Made by a program: the position numbers and the translations under genes. Below the pieces are notes generated by a model. The model was given only the letters and a program-made list of their open reading frames with translations, searched no databases and was not told the origin of the DNA. A stretch of DNA of 64,000 nucleotides from Dehalococcoidia bacterium (lineage in GTDB: Bacteria; Chloroflexota; Dehalococcoidia; Tepidiformales; Tepidiformaceae): positions 41,076-105,075 of the forward strand of contig JADYYG010000046.1 in the NCBI GenBank assembly GCA_020853755.1, read 5' to 3'. Shown here one piece after another: positions 26,306 through 34,479 of the stretch. Each line of letters opens with the position of its first letter. Position 1 is the stretch's first letter.

Positions 26306-27018
26306 ACTGTGAGCAATGGCCGCACTTCCAGGCAGCCGCTGACGATCGGGATCTGCCGCGCGAGCGCGAGCGCCCGTTCGAGGTCGGCACAGGCGAAGAT
26401 GTAGTAGCCCCCGAGCTGTTCACGAGTCTCCGCGAACGGCCCATCAGTCACCATGGCATGGCCATTCCGGACGCGGACTGTCTTGGCGAGGCTCGGCGGG
26501 TACAGCCCGTCACCACCGGCGTATTCGCCGGTCTCCAGCGTCCGGGCAGTCAGAGCCTGGTGCTCGCCCATCATCGTAGCCAGCCGCGGATCGTCCATGG
26601 GAAGGTAGTCCTGCTCGGCGCCGTAAATCAGCACTATGTACCGCGGACCGTCGTGCGAAATATGCCGGCTATCATGCCCGGCGCATCGTCGAACCTCGAT
26701 CGACCCCCGCGACGCCGTCGGTATCTTCGCCGCCAGCGCCAGCGCCTCTGCTTCATCCTTGCAGTCGAGCAAGTAATAGCCCCCGAGCTGCTCTCGCGTC
26801 TCGGCATACGGTCCGTCAAGCGTGACGAGTTCGCCATGCTTGAGACGCAGCGTGGTCGCGGTCTCGACTGACTGCAGGGGATCCGCGGCGACCATCGCGC
26901 CGCGCGCCTGGCATTCGGCGCTGAACGCGCGATAGGCCGCCATGTGCTCGTCCCATTCGGGTGTGCCGTAGGGAATGTCGGTTCGTTCGTCGCTGGCGAT
27001 GAGGAAGAGATATCGCAT
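26302..27018 (-). CDS. YciI-family protein with two DGPF domains
   Basis: A 238-residue fusion of two YciI-like (DGPF) domains. The first is residues 1 to about 115, with MRYLFLIASDERT and TLDGPYAETREQLGGYYLLDC; the second is about 125-238, with RYIVLIYGAEQDYLP and VTDGPFAETREQLGGYYIFAC. YciI-like proteins are small ferredoxin-fold proteins that regularly accompany ECF42 sigma factors; their role is not settled. The ATG at 27018 has GGGAGA upstream; a longer in-frame start would run into the neighbouring gene and is not needed. Confidence 0.9.
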   Translation of the reverse strand: MRYLFLIASDERTDIPYGTPEWDEHMAAYRAFSAECQARGAMVAADPLQSVETATTLRLKHGELVTLDGPYAETREQLGGYYLLDCKDEAEALALAAKIPTASRGSIEVRRCAGHDSRHISHDGPRYIVLIYGAEQDYLPMDDPRLATMMGEHQALTARTLETGEYAGGDGLYPPSLAKTVRVRNGHAMVTDGPFAETREQLGGYYIFACADLERALALARQIPIVSGCLEVRPLLTV

Positions 27019-27020
27019 CA

Positions 27021-27287
27021 CTACATCTCCCAGCTGGGGCAGACTTCGAGAGAAGCCCCACTGGCCGCTGGCAACTTCGTTGCCCATTCAGCAGCTTCCT
27101 CCCCGCTCTGGCGATTCATGATGTAATAGCCGCCCACCTGTTCGCGTGTTTCGGCGAACGGCCCGTCGGAGATCATCGTCTCGCCACCGCGGATGCCCGC
27201 ACTCTGGGCGCCGGGCCCCGGCCAGAGCCGCTCGGCGGCCGGGGCCTCGGTCGCTTCGTTGGTGTAAATCAGAACCATTTGGCGCAT
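27021..27287 (-). CDS. Short YciI-family protein, apparently internally shortened
   Basis: An 88-residue relative of the two domains in the next gene: MRQMVLIYTNEATEAPAAERLW, then GGETMISDGPFAETREQVGGYYIMN and a C-terminal GASLEVCP. Compared with those domains, about 25-35 residues are missing between the first strand and the DGPF motif, where MxAYRAFSAECQ-type helix sequence should be. The first gene after the ECF42 promoter, with a GAGGA ribosome site. It may be a functional minimal version or a decaying duplicate. Confidence 0.8.
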   Translation of the reverse strand: MRQMVLIYTNEATEAPAAERLWPGPGAQSAGIRGGETMISDGPFAETREQVGGYYIMNRQSGEEAAEWATKLPAASGASLEVCPSWEM

Positions 27288-27331
27288 CGGACGTTCCTCG
27301 GAGGTCAGTATCGTAGCTCCTCCAACCACCT

Positions 27332-27358
27332 GACGAATGGCGGCCGGGGATTTCGACA
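27332..27358 (-). promoter_or_regulatory. ECF42-type promoter
   Basis: On the minus strand TGTCGA (forward 27353-27358) is followed after 17 bp by CGTC (forward 27332-27335). This equals the ECF42 target motif I recall from Streptomyces work (TGTCGA at -35, CGA/TC at -10). It lies 45 bp upstream of the first YciI gene and implies positive autoregulation. Confidence 0.8.
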
Positions 27359-27454
27359 ACCGCCGGCAGGCAACAGGAATTTCCTCGTTTGCGACCGCGG
27401 GAAGCCTGCCGCTATCCTTCGCGGGCGGAATGTACCGCCCCGAAAGGAACAACC

Positions 27455-27724
27455 ATGGCAGAGCTTCGCGACACGCTGAACCGGCACGCCCAGGACGTGG
27501 TTAATGGCAACCTGGCCGGCCTGATGGGCGACTTCACGCCCGAGGCCATGGTCAAAGTGATGGGGCTGGCCGCCAACCCGATTACCGCCACCTCGTTCGA
27601 AGTGAAGGAACTTGGGAACAACGAGGCTGAGATCAGCTATATCGGTGCTTCGACCCGGAAGGTCTGGAGCAAGTGGGCAGACACGGGCGGCAAGTTCCAG
27701 GTCGTCGACGTCAAGGAAGTCTAG
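27455..27724 (+). CDS. Small protein of unknown function, first of a paralogous pair
   Basis: An 89-residue soluble protein I do not recognise. It begins MAELRDTLNRHAQDVVNGNLAGLMGDFTPEAMVKVM and ends with a strand-rich part (KVWSKWADTGGKFQVVDVKEV). The first half aligns with the next gene (NARAIMEGNLSQLMADIMPEVMAQVM). The layout, a helix pair then antiparallel strands, suggests an NTF2/SnoaL-like or similar small fold, but that is a guess. AAGGA lies 6-10 nt upstream of the ATG. Confidence 0.75.
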   Translation: MAELRDTLNRHAQDVVNGNLAGLMGDFTPEAMVKVMGLAANPITATSFEVKELGNNEAEISYIGASTRKVWSKWADTGGKFQVVDVKEV

Positions 27725-28066
27725 GTGACGCAGCCCGCCACAGCCCGCGAGGCCGCAGACCGGAACGCCCGGGCCATCATGGAGGGCAACCTCTCCCAGT
27801 TGATGGCCGACATCATGCCGGAGGTCATGGCCCAGGTGATGGCGATGGGGGCCCAAGCGCCGACGGGCCTCAGCATCGCCCAGATGCCGAACATCCTCGG
27901 CTACGAACTCGTGGAGAAAGGCCAGCAGGGCGACTCGGAGTTATTCGATGTCACCTTTCGCTCGGACATTGGGACGGCGACCATCGCGGCATCGTGGAAG
28001 CAGGTCATGGGGCAGTGGAAGATCGTGAACGTCGCCCTGGTGTCGGCTGAACTCGCCCAGAAGTAG
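27725..28066 (+). CDS. Small protein of unknown function, second of the pair
   Basis: A 113-residue protein starting with GTG directly after the previous stop. It shares the helix NARAIMEGNLSQLMADIMPEVMAQVM with its neighbour and then has strands LFDVTFRSDIGTATIAASWKQVMGQWKIVNVAL. The W-x(6)-W-K-I-V pattern at the end also resembles the neighbour (KWADTGGKFQVVDV). No signal peptide. The genes look like a tandem duplication with divergence. Confidence 0.75.
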   Translation: MTQPATAREAADRNARAIMEGNLSQLMADIMPEVMAQVMAMGAQAPTGLSIAQMPNILGYELVEKGQQGDSELFDVTFRSDIGTATIAASWKQVMGQWKIVNVALVSAELAQK

Positions 28067-28070
28067 GGCC

Positions 28071-28559
28071 GTGGAACTGCTGCTCGTCCGCCACGCGATC
28101 GCCGCCGAGCGGGATCACGCGGCCTACCGCGATGACCGTGCGCGGCCGCTGACGGCAGAGGGGCGCAAGCGGATGGCTGACGTGGCATCGGGCCTCGCTC
28201 AGGTCGTTACGCCGACGGAGGTCCTTACCTCGCCGCTTCTCCGGGCGAGGCAAACGGCCGAGATCCTCGCGCGGAGTTGGCGGCTCAAGGTGTCCGAACT
28301 CGGCAGTCTCGGCAACGGCGACCACCCGGGGACACTCTCCGCAGTGGCGCAGCGGACTTCCGGGACGGTTGCGCTCGTCGGGCACGAACCATGGATGGGC
28401 GAACTCCTCTCGTACCTCCTCACCGGCGATCCGGAGGCCGTGTCGGCACCGTTTAAGAAGGGCGGCGCCGCACTGGTCGAAGCACCAGGCAGCACGGGCG
28501 CGGGGGAGTGGGTGCTGCGCTGGGCGATGCCGCCCTCCGCGCTCCGTCGCCTGCGCTAA
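28071..28559 (+). CDS. sixA: Phosphohistidine phosphatase SixA-like
   Basis: A histidine-phosphatase-superfamily protein of 162 residues. The N-terminal ELLLVRHAIAAERD holds the RHG-type catalytic His; SPLLRARQTAEILA and VALVGHEPWMGELLSYLL (second His) follow. SixA removes phosphate from histidine of phosphorelay or PTS proteins; close relatives can have other small substrates. GTG start 4 bp after the previous gene. Its stop overlaps the convergent Ppx gene. Confidence 0.88.
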   Translation: MELLLVRHAIAAERDHAAYRDDRARPLTAEGRKRMADVASGLAQVVTPTEVLTSPLLRARQTAEILARSWRLKVSELGSLGNGDHPGTLSAVAQRTSGTVALVGHEPWMGELLSYLLTGDPEAVSAPFKKGGAALVEAPGSTGAGEWVLRWAMPPSALRRLR

Positions 28560-30055
28560 CGGGCGGACACCCGCACATCGAGCTTCAGGCGGAGGACTGA
28601 CTCCAGGCGGCGGGACTGACGTTCGAGTTCGTACAATTCGGCATCGAGTGACTCGCGAGCCGTCAGTTCGACCCGCAACGTGCGGCGAGCCACGCGCGCA
28701 GAGACGCCGAGAACGGGCGAGGGCAGTCGCCTTCGGATGCCGCGGGCGAGGCCGAGGAGGACCGCAAGCACCGCGACGTTCCTTGTGTCCTCGGCGCGGA
28801 CGATGGCCTTGTAGGCAGCCAGGTTCGGCGTGCCCCCAACCGACCAGCGGACAAGCGCAGCGAGGATCACGATCTCGCGGTGGCTGAAGCCGTGCAGGTC
28901 ACCGCTGTGCACGAGGTACTCGGCGTGGCGGTCGCGGTTGTAATAGTCGATGTGCATCCCGATGCCGGCGAGGCGTGCGGCGTGCAGGAGCAGTTCGAGT
29001 TCGGGCTTGCCGAGGCGGTGGACGTCCCGGGTGGCTTCGAACAGTTCGGCGGCGGCATGCACGACCGGCTCGGCCGCGAGTTCGTCGACTCCGTTGGCGC
29101 GGGCGAGGCCGCCAATCGATGCCGCGCGGACGTCCGGTACGAGGAGGCGATCCTCGCGCAGCTCCTGCCACACGAGGCCTTCGCGAAGTCCCTGGCCTGC
29201 GACGGTGAGCGTCTTCGCGCCGGTCAGGTCCATTACTTCGTCGATGACGATGGCTGCGGCGTGCAGGGTGTCGGCGCGGCTCGATCCAACGCCGGCGATC
29301 CTGCGGCGCTCCTCGATGCCGGCGGCGGCCAACTGCTGGGCGAGGCGGCGGACTTCGCGCCGGGTGAGTTCGAGGCCATGGAGGCGCTGGACCGGGTGTG
29401 CCCGCTGGATGCGGGCGATCCGCGCGAGGTTCCGGACGGCGCCGCCGGTGCCGAAAAGCAACGGGTGCTTGTCCGGCGTTTCGAGTTGCTGGTGAACGGC
29501 CTTGCGCAGGTCGCGAATTTCTCGCGCGGAGGGCGGGTCGCCAGGGAGGTAGCGCTCACGAGCGTAGATGGCGCCGAGCGGGACGGACTGCACGCGCGAG
29601 AGCACGCGGTCGGTGACACGCATGACTTCGAGTGAACCGCCGCCGATGTCGAGGAGGTGGCCGTCGCGCAGGCTGGTGCTGTTCGCCACGCCGACGAATC
29701 CGCAGTAGGCCTCTTCGTAGCCGGAGAGGACGCGCAGACGTAGGCCGGTCAGGGCATAGGCGCGGTCGATGAACTCCTGGGCGTTGGGTGCGCGGCGGAG
29801 TGCTTCGGTACCAACGACGGTGAGCGAGGCCGGCTGATGCGATGCCGCCACCTGGGCCATCACCGAAAGTGCGCGCAAGCCGCGAGCCATGCCCTCGGCC
29901 GTGAGTTCGCCGTTGGCCTGGCCTGCGCCGAGACGGGCATCGAAGCGCTCTTCGTCAACGACTTCGAAGGCGCTTGCTGTCAGGCTGCGGGCGACCAGCA
30001 GGCGCACGGAACTGGAGCCAACGTCGATAATCGCGAGGGTTCGGCCGCGCTCCAT
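28556..30055 (-). CDS. ppx: Ppx/GppA-family exopolyphosphatase
   Basis: Hydrolyses terminal phosphates of polyphosphate or pppGpp. The 499-residue protein has an ASKHA ATPase fold: LAIIDVGSSSVRLLVA at the start, EALRRAPNAQEFIDR, LSGYEEAYCGFVGV and LLDIGGGSLEVM, LLFGTGGAVRNLARI. A C-terminal HD-like helical domain runs from about 315 (AAELFEATRDVHRLGKPELELLLHAARLAGIGM). Polyphosphatase versus pppGpp hydrolase cannot be decided from sequence. No clear ribosome site. Confidence 0.92.
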   Translation of the reverse strand: MERGRTLAIIDVGSSSVRLLVARSLTASAFEVVDEERFDARLGAGQANGELTAEGMARGLRALSVMAQVAASHQPASLTVVGTEALRRAPNAQEFIDRAYALTGLRLRVLSGYEEAYCGFVGVANSTSLRDGHLLDIGGGSLEVMRVTDRVLSRVQSVPLGAIYARERYLPGDPPSAREIRDLRKAVHQQLETPDKHPLLFGTGGAVRNLARIARIQRAHPVQRLHGLELTRREVRRLAQQLAAAGIEERRRIAGVGSSRADTLHAAAIVIDEVMDLTGAKTLTVAGQGLREGLVWQELREDRLLVPDVRAASIGGLARANGVDELAAEPVVHAAAELFEATRDVHRLGKPELELLLHAARLAGIGMHIDYYNRDRHAEYLVHSGDLHGFSHREIVILAALVRWSVGGTPNLAAYKAIVRAEDTRNVAVLAVLLGLARGIRRRLPSPVLGVSARVARRTLRVELTARESLDAELYELERQSRRLESVLRLKLDVRVSAR

Positions 30056-30188
30056 GGGTCACTCTCTGCGCATTCCCCGCCCGGCGTCGAGGGTTTGCCC
30101 CGATCTATGGTGTTCCGCAATCGAATCGCATCCCCATATTGACAGGGATCGTATAAAATAGCGGTGAGCGATGAAGGGAGTTGCCCCC

Positions 30189-30452
30189 ATGCGACGCAAG
30201 ATGCTTGGCGCCATCCTTCTGCCTATCCCGTTCGCGGCCCTGCCAGTGTTGGTTGTGCTGGCGGGCGCCGTCCTTGGCGGCAAGGGCGCCGGTGAGAGCG
30301 AACTGGTGACCACGAAGACCGAGGCCCCGGCCATCGAAAGCCGCGTCAGCAGCGACTCGATCACGGTCACCAACGACAACGCTCCGCTGGCGCGAACGAC
30401 CAGCTACACGAACGTGACCGGCTGCGAAGAAGACCTCCGGGCCGACTTCTAA
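30189..30452 (+). CDS. Small exported protein of unknown function
   Basis: An 87-residue protein with an N-terminal basic stretch (MRRKML) and a hydrophobic segment (GAILLPIPFAALPVLVVLAGAVLGG) like a signal peptide or membrane anchor. A polar Thr/Ser-rich tail follows and ends in GCEEDLRADF. The ATG at 30189 is preferred because AAGGGAG lies 7-8 nt upstream; an ATG at 30171 is also in frame. Not recognised. Confidence 0.6.
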   Translation: MRRKMLGAILLPIPFAALPVLVVLAGAVLGGKGAGESELVTTKTEAPAIESRVSSDSITVTNDNAPLARTTSYTNVTGCEEDLRADF

Positions 30453-30598
30453 AGACGGCGAGGGGCGGCGCCGGAATCGGGTGCAGGCGTCTTCCCCAAT
30501 TAAATCGGAATGAGACTCCAATTCGAGGCGTGCTCGGGCTTGACCGTGCCTGGAACTACCGGCGCCGAGAGCGCAGGAAAGCGCCCCAAATTGGGGCC

Positions 30599-30627
30599 TT
30601 GACGGCCCTCCGCCCTTCCTCTATAAG
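30599..30627 (+). promoter_or_regulatory. Sigma-70 promoter of the ABC transporter genes
   Basis: TTGACG (30599-30604), 17 bp, TATAAG (30622-30627). A near-palindrome GCCCC-AAATT-GGGGC (30583-30597) abuts the -35 and may be an operator. Start would be near 30634, 72 nt before the binding-protein ATG. The rest of 30453-30705 shows no gene. Confidence 0.7.
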
Positions 30628-30705
30628 TCTGCCCACATGCTCGACCGGACGGGTTATACCACTCGGTATGGACTCTTCGGTTAGGGGTTTTGGAGGGACA
30701 CCAGA

Positions 30706-32409
30706 ATGGACACCGAAAACTATTGGAAGCGTCGTACATCACGACGCAAGGTACTCGCGGGATTTTCCGCGCTTGCTTCTGCGCCTGTTGTCGCCAGTAT
30801 TGTGGGATGTGGTGGTGATGATGATGACGACGATACGTCGGGGGGTTCCACTACTTCGGGAACGCCGCAGAGTTCCAACACCACAACTGCCGCCACTCCG
30901 AAGACCGGCGGCACCATCCAGACGACGATTATCGGCGACCCGCCCACCCTCGACCCGTTCCTGAATCTCTCCTACCGGAGCCAGGGCGTCGCGTCATTCG
31001 TCTACAGCCGGCTCTTCCAGATCGATACCGGTCCAAATATTGAGCCCGGCGACCTGCGCGTGAGCCCGGACGTTGCTGCTTCCAGCGAGCAGCCGGACAA
31101 GATGCAGTTCACCGTGAAGCTGAACCCGGGCGTGAAGTGGCAGAACGTGGCGCCGGTGAACGGCCGGCCCTTCACATCGGCCGACGTGAAGTACTCGTTC
31201 GAACGGTTCATGGCGAAGTCCCCGAACCGGACGGCACTGAGCCCCGTGACGTCGCTGGAGACCCCGGACGACCACACCGTGATCTTCAAGACCAGCATGC
31301 CGATGGCGCCGCTGGCGTTCTACCTGGCCTCTCCGACGCATCTCTACCTGATGCCGCGCGAGGTCATCGAGGCGGACGGCGACGCTTCGAAGCGCATGAT
31401 CGGCACCGGGCCCCTCATCCTCGAGGAATATCAGCCGTCAGCCATCTTCAAGTGGAAGAAGAACCCGGACTACCACGTTGCCGGCCAGCCATATGTCGAT
31501 GGCGCCACGTGGATCATCATCGCCGATACGGCGACCGCGACGGCGAACCTGCGGTCCGGGAAACTCGACATCGCAGGCATTCCCAGTGCTGACCTCGACT
31601 CGATGAAGCAGGCGAACAAGAACATGACGGTCGTCCCGTTCACCGGGTTCACCTGCAACTCGCTCTGGTTCGACATCACGAAGCCGCCGTTCAACGACAT
31701 CCGCGTTCGCCAGGCTGCTTCGATGGCGATCGACCGCAAGGGCCTCGTGGATGCGGCCTACAACGGGAAGGGCGCCATCCAGAACATCGTCCCGGCCGGG
31801 TATTCGGCGTGGACGCTCCCTGTGGACGACCCGAAGATGGGCGACTCGAAGCAGTACCTCGAGCACAACGTGAAGAAGGCCAAGGAGCTGCTCGCTTCGG
31901 CCGGCCACACCGGCGGCCTGACCACCACGCTGAGCGGCACCACCGGCTATGGGGCAACCAACAACCAGGTGATGGAACTGCTCGCGGAAATGCTGAAGGA
32001 AGCGAACTTCAACATCACCCTGAACATGAAGGAGTACGCCGCGCACATCGCGACCACGTTTGTTGGGAAGTTCGATGGCATGGCGGGCGGAGTTGGCTCG
32101 ACGTTCTTCGAACCCGACGACATGTTCACGAGTCTGTACTTCAGCACCAGCCCGCGCCGGAACACGCTCGTGAATGACCCCAAGGCCGACGCGCTCATCC
32201 TGAAGCAGCGCCAGGAACTGGATGTCAACGCCCGGAAGGAAGTCATCAACGAGATGCAGCGGTACTTCGCCGAGCAGGCGTACCTCCCGCCGCTGGCCGC
32301 CGGCACATCGTTTGTGGGCATTCATCCGTGGCTCAAGAACGTGTATCCGAAGGCAACCGGCGCGTACGACAGCAGCTGGATCGCCAAGGCCTGGCTCGAC
32401 CGCAGCTGA
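30706..32409 (+). CDS. ABC transporter substrate-binding protein, peptide/nickel family (family 5)
   Basis: A 567-residue extracytoplasmic solute-binding protein. The N-terminus carries a Tat-type signal (TSRRKVLAG) and a lipobox ending at Cys (ASIVGC, near residue 35), then an Asp run and Ser/Thr linker, so it is a membrane-anchored lipoprotein exported by Tat. Family 5 features are GGTIQTTIIGDPPTLDPFLN and YSFERFMAKSP. The ligand is probably an oligopeptide or another small solute. GGAGGG lies 8 nt before the ATG. Two permease genes follow after a hairpin; no ATPase gene is nearby. Confidence 0.93.
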   Translation: MDTENYWKRRTSRRKVLAGFSALASAPVVASIVGCGGDDDDDDTSGGSTTSGTPQSSNTTTAATPKTGGTIQTTIIGDPPTLDPFLNLSYRSQGVASFVYSRLFQIDTGPNIEPGDLRVSPDVAASSEQPDKMQFTVKLNPGVKWQNVAPVNGRPFTSADVKYSFERFMAKSPNRTALSPVTSLETPDDHTVIFKTSMPMAPLAFYLASPTHLYLMPREVIEADGDASKRMIGTGPLILEEYQPSAIFKWKKNPDYHVAGQPYVDGATWIIIADTATATANLRSGKLDIAGIPSADLDSMKQANKNMTVVPFTGFTCNSLWFDITKPPFNDIRVRQAASMAIDRKGLVDAAYNGKGAIQNIVPAGYSAWTLPVDDPKMGDSKQYLEHNVKKAKELLASAGHTGGLTTTLSGTTGYGATNNQVMELLAEMLKEANFNITLNMKEYAAHIATTFVGKFDGMAGGVGSTFFEPDDMFTSLYFSTSPRRNTLVNDPKADALILKQRQELDVNARKEVINEMQRYFAEQAYLPPLAAGTSFVGIHPWLKNVYPKATGAYDSSWIAKAWLDRS

Positions 32410-32424
32410 AGTAAGGGTAGTGGG

Positions 32425-32457
32425 AACCGGGCCGCTCTCCTTGGGCGGCCCGGTTTT
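32425..32457 (+). terminator. Partial terminator between binding protein and permease
   Basis: AACCGGGCCGC (32425-32435) pairs exactly with GCGGCCCGGTT (32445-32455), followed by TT. It would favour more binding protein than permease, a common arrangement in such operons. Confidence 0.75.
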
Positions 32458-32475
32458 CGCGACAGGAGGTTCGGA

Positions 32476-33426
32476 ATGCGCGCCTACGCCTTGCGCCGCG
32501 TCATCCTGGCGGCGCCGACGTTGCTGGGTGTCACGATCATTCTCTTCGCACTCGTGCGGATGCTCCCGGGAGACGCGGTCCAGCAGATCTTGGGGGAATA
32601 CCCGGGCTACGCCTCCGACGAGGACGCGCTGCGGAAGGAGCTTGGGCTGGACAAGCCTATTCCGCAGCAGTATCTGAGTTGGGTTGGCCATGTGGTGCGC
32701 CTGGACCTGGGAGAGTCACTCCAAACCAAGCGACCGATTGTGGACGAACTGCGGATGCGGGCGCCGGTCACCTTCGAACTCGGGATCCTGGCCATCTTCC
32801 TCGGCCTTTGCATCTCGATCCCGATCGGGGTGCTCTCAGCGCTGAAACAGGACTCGCTGGCAGACTATGCCGCCCGCACGCTCTCGGTCGGGATGCTGGC
32901 CATCCCCGGCTTCTGGCTGGCGACGCTCGTGATCACTCTGCCGTCCATCTGGTGGCAGTGGACGCCTTCGCCGACCTACACACGGTTCACCGAAGACCCG
33001 GTCGCGAACCTCGGGCATATGTTTCTGCCGGCGCTGATCCTCGCTACGGCCCTCTCGGGGACGCTCATGCGCGTCACGCGAACCGAGATGATCAACGTCA
33101 TGCGGCAAGACTACATCCGCACCGCGCGCGCGAAGGGGCTCTCGAACTATGTCGTCTTGATTCGCCACTCGCTGCGAAACGCATTCATCCCGGTGATCAC
33201 GGTCATCGGGTTGCAGGTGCCGGTGATCATCGGCGGCTCTGTGATCCTCGAGAACATTTTCACGATCCCCGGGACAGGGCGGTACCTCCTGGAGGCGATC
33301 AGCAAGCGGGACTACCCGGTGATCCAGGGAATTAACCTCCTGCTCGCCCTGGTCGTCATCTTCACCAACATTGCTGTCGACCTTTCGTACAGCATCATCG
33401 ATCCCCGGATCCGGTACTCCCGATAG
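32476..33426 (+). CDS. ABC transporter permease (DppB-like)
   Basis: Inner-membrane permease of 316 residues with about six membrane segments. N-terminal RRVILAAPTLLGVTIILFALVRMLPGD and KELGLDKPIPQQYLSW are typical of the DppB/OppB family. The EAA loop for ATPase contact lies near residues 215-235 (DYIRTARAKGLSNYVVLIRHSLRNA). It pairs with the DppC-like permease downstream. Ribosome site AGGAGG. Confidence 0.94.
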   Translation: MRAYALRRVILAAPTLLGVTIILFALVRMLPGDAVQQILGEYPGYASDEDALRKELGLDKPIPQQYLSWVGHVVRLDLGESLQTKRPIVDELRMRAPVTFELGILAIFLGLCISIPIGVLSALKQDSLADYAARTLSVGMLAIPGFWLATLVITLPSIWWQWTPSPTYTRFTEDPVANLGHMFLPALILATALSGTLMRVTRTEMINVMRQDYIRTARAKGLSNYVVLIRHSLRNAFIPVITVIGLQVPVIIGGSVILENIFTIPGTGRYLLEAISKRDYPVIQGINLLLALVVIFTNIAVDLSYSIIDPRIRYSR

Positions 33427-33444
33427 GGAGAAGGTGACTTCAGT

Positions 33445-34347
33445 ATGCTCGAAGAACAGGCTGGCACTTTCAGTTATGTGCCGCCCGCCAGTAGTCGATT
33501 CAGGGTTCTGAAGCGATCCTCCCAATTCCTGGTGGACAAACCCCTCGGGGGAATCGGCGCAATTATCATCGCAGTGCTGTTGCTGATGGCGATCTTCGCG
33601 CCGCTGATCGCCCCATTCCCCTATGCCGAGAACCACATCTCTGACCGCCTCCAGGGGCCATCGCTGAGGTACTTCTTCGGTACGGACGCATCGGGGCGTG
33701 ACATCTTCAGCCGGGTGGTCTACGGCGCCCGGGTTTCGGTGGTGGTCGGCTTCGGCGCAGTATCCATTTCCGTCTTCATCGCCTCCGTGCTGGGCATCGT
33801 TTCGGCCTACTACGGCGGGCTGGTGGATACTCTCATCCAACGCTTGGTCGATATCTGGCTGAGCTTCCCATCGCTCGTCATCCTCATCAGCATCATGGCC
33901 GTCATCGGCATGGGGCTCTCGAATCTCACGCTGGCAATTGGATTGCTCTTGTCGGTTGGATTCTCGCGAGTTGTCCGCGCGTCAGCACTTACGGTGAAGG
34001 GCAATCTCTTCATTGAGGCCGCGACCACGATTGGCGCGAGCGACATGCGGATCATGTTCCGCCATATCCTTCCGAACGTCGTACCGACGATCATCGTCAT
34101 CGCGACGGTGCAACTGGGCGCGGCGATCCTCATTGAGTCTTCCCTGAGTTTCCTCGGCTACGGCGTCCCGCCGCCAAGGCCGTCGTGGGGAGGCATGCTT
34201 TCCGGTTCGGGGCTTGTGTACTTCACGAAGGCCCCTTGGATGGCCGTCTTCCCCGGCGCGTTCATCACGCTGGCGGTGTTCGGGTTCAACATGCTGGGTG
34301 ACGGCCTGCGCGATGCACTCGATCCGCGCTTGCGCGGCTCCCGGTAG
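33445..34347 (+). CDS. ABC transporter permease (DppC-like)
   Basis: Second permease of the transporter, 300 residues. It has the N-terminal OppC-type segment (LAPLIAPF-type, here IFAPLIAPFPYAENHISDRLQGPS), FFGTDASGRDIFSRVVYGARVS, and the EAA loop LFIEAATTIGASDMRIMFRHILPN. It ends with FNMLGDGLRDALDPRLRGSR, the family C-terminus. The DppD/DppF ATPases expected next are absent; a dehydrogenase operon follows. Confidence 0.94.
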   Translation: MLEEQAGTFSYVPPASSRFRVLKRSSQFLVDKPLGGIGAIIIAVLLLMAIFAPLIAPFPYAENHISDRLQGPSLRYFFGTDASGRDIFSRVVYGARVSVVVGFGAVSISVFIASVLGIVSAYYGGLVDTLIQRLVDIWLSFPSLVILISIMAVIGMGLSNLTLAIGLLLSVGFSRVVRASALTVKGNLFIEAATTIGASDMRIMFRHILPNVVPTIIVIATVQLGAAILIESSLSFLGYGVPPPRPSWGGMLSGSGLVYFTKAPWMAVFPGAFITLAVFGFNMLGDGLRDALDPRLRGSR

Positions 34348-34479
34348 GTCTGCCTCCGCCATCGTTGCAACGGCGTTCGCACAGGCGCCGAAAGACCCCC
34401 ATTTCGTTGTGCTAGCATTGACGGCAGTGGCGCTCGCGCCCTGCCGTTTTGCATGGCGCACGCACCGGGAGGTTGATCG

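Noticed and set aside
26871..27126. Plus-strand small open frame over the YciI genes
   Set aside because: It is antisense to two clear YciI domains and has no family features.
30139..30159. TTGACA followed by TATAAAAT before the small exported protein
   Set aside because: The elements are only 7 bp apart, too close to form a sigma-70 promoter together.
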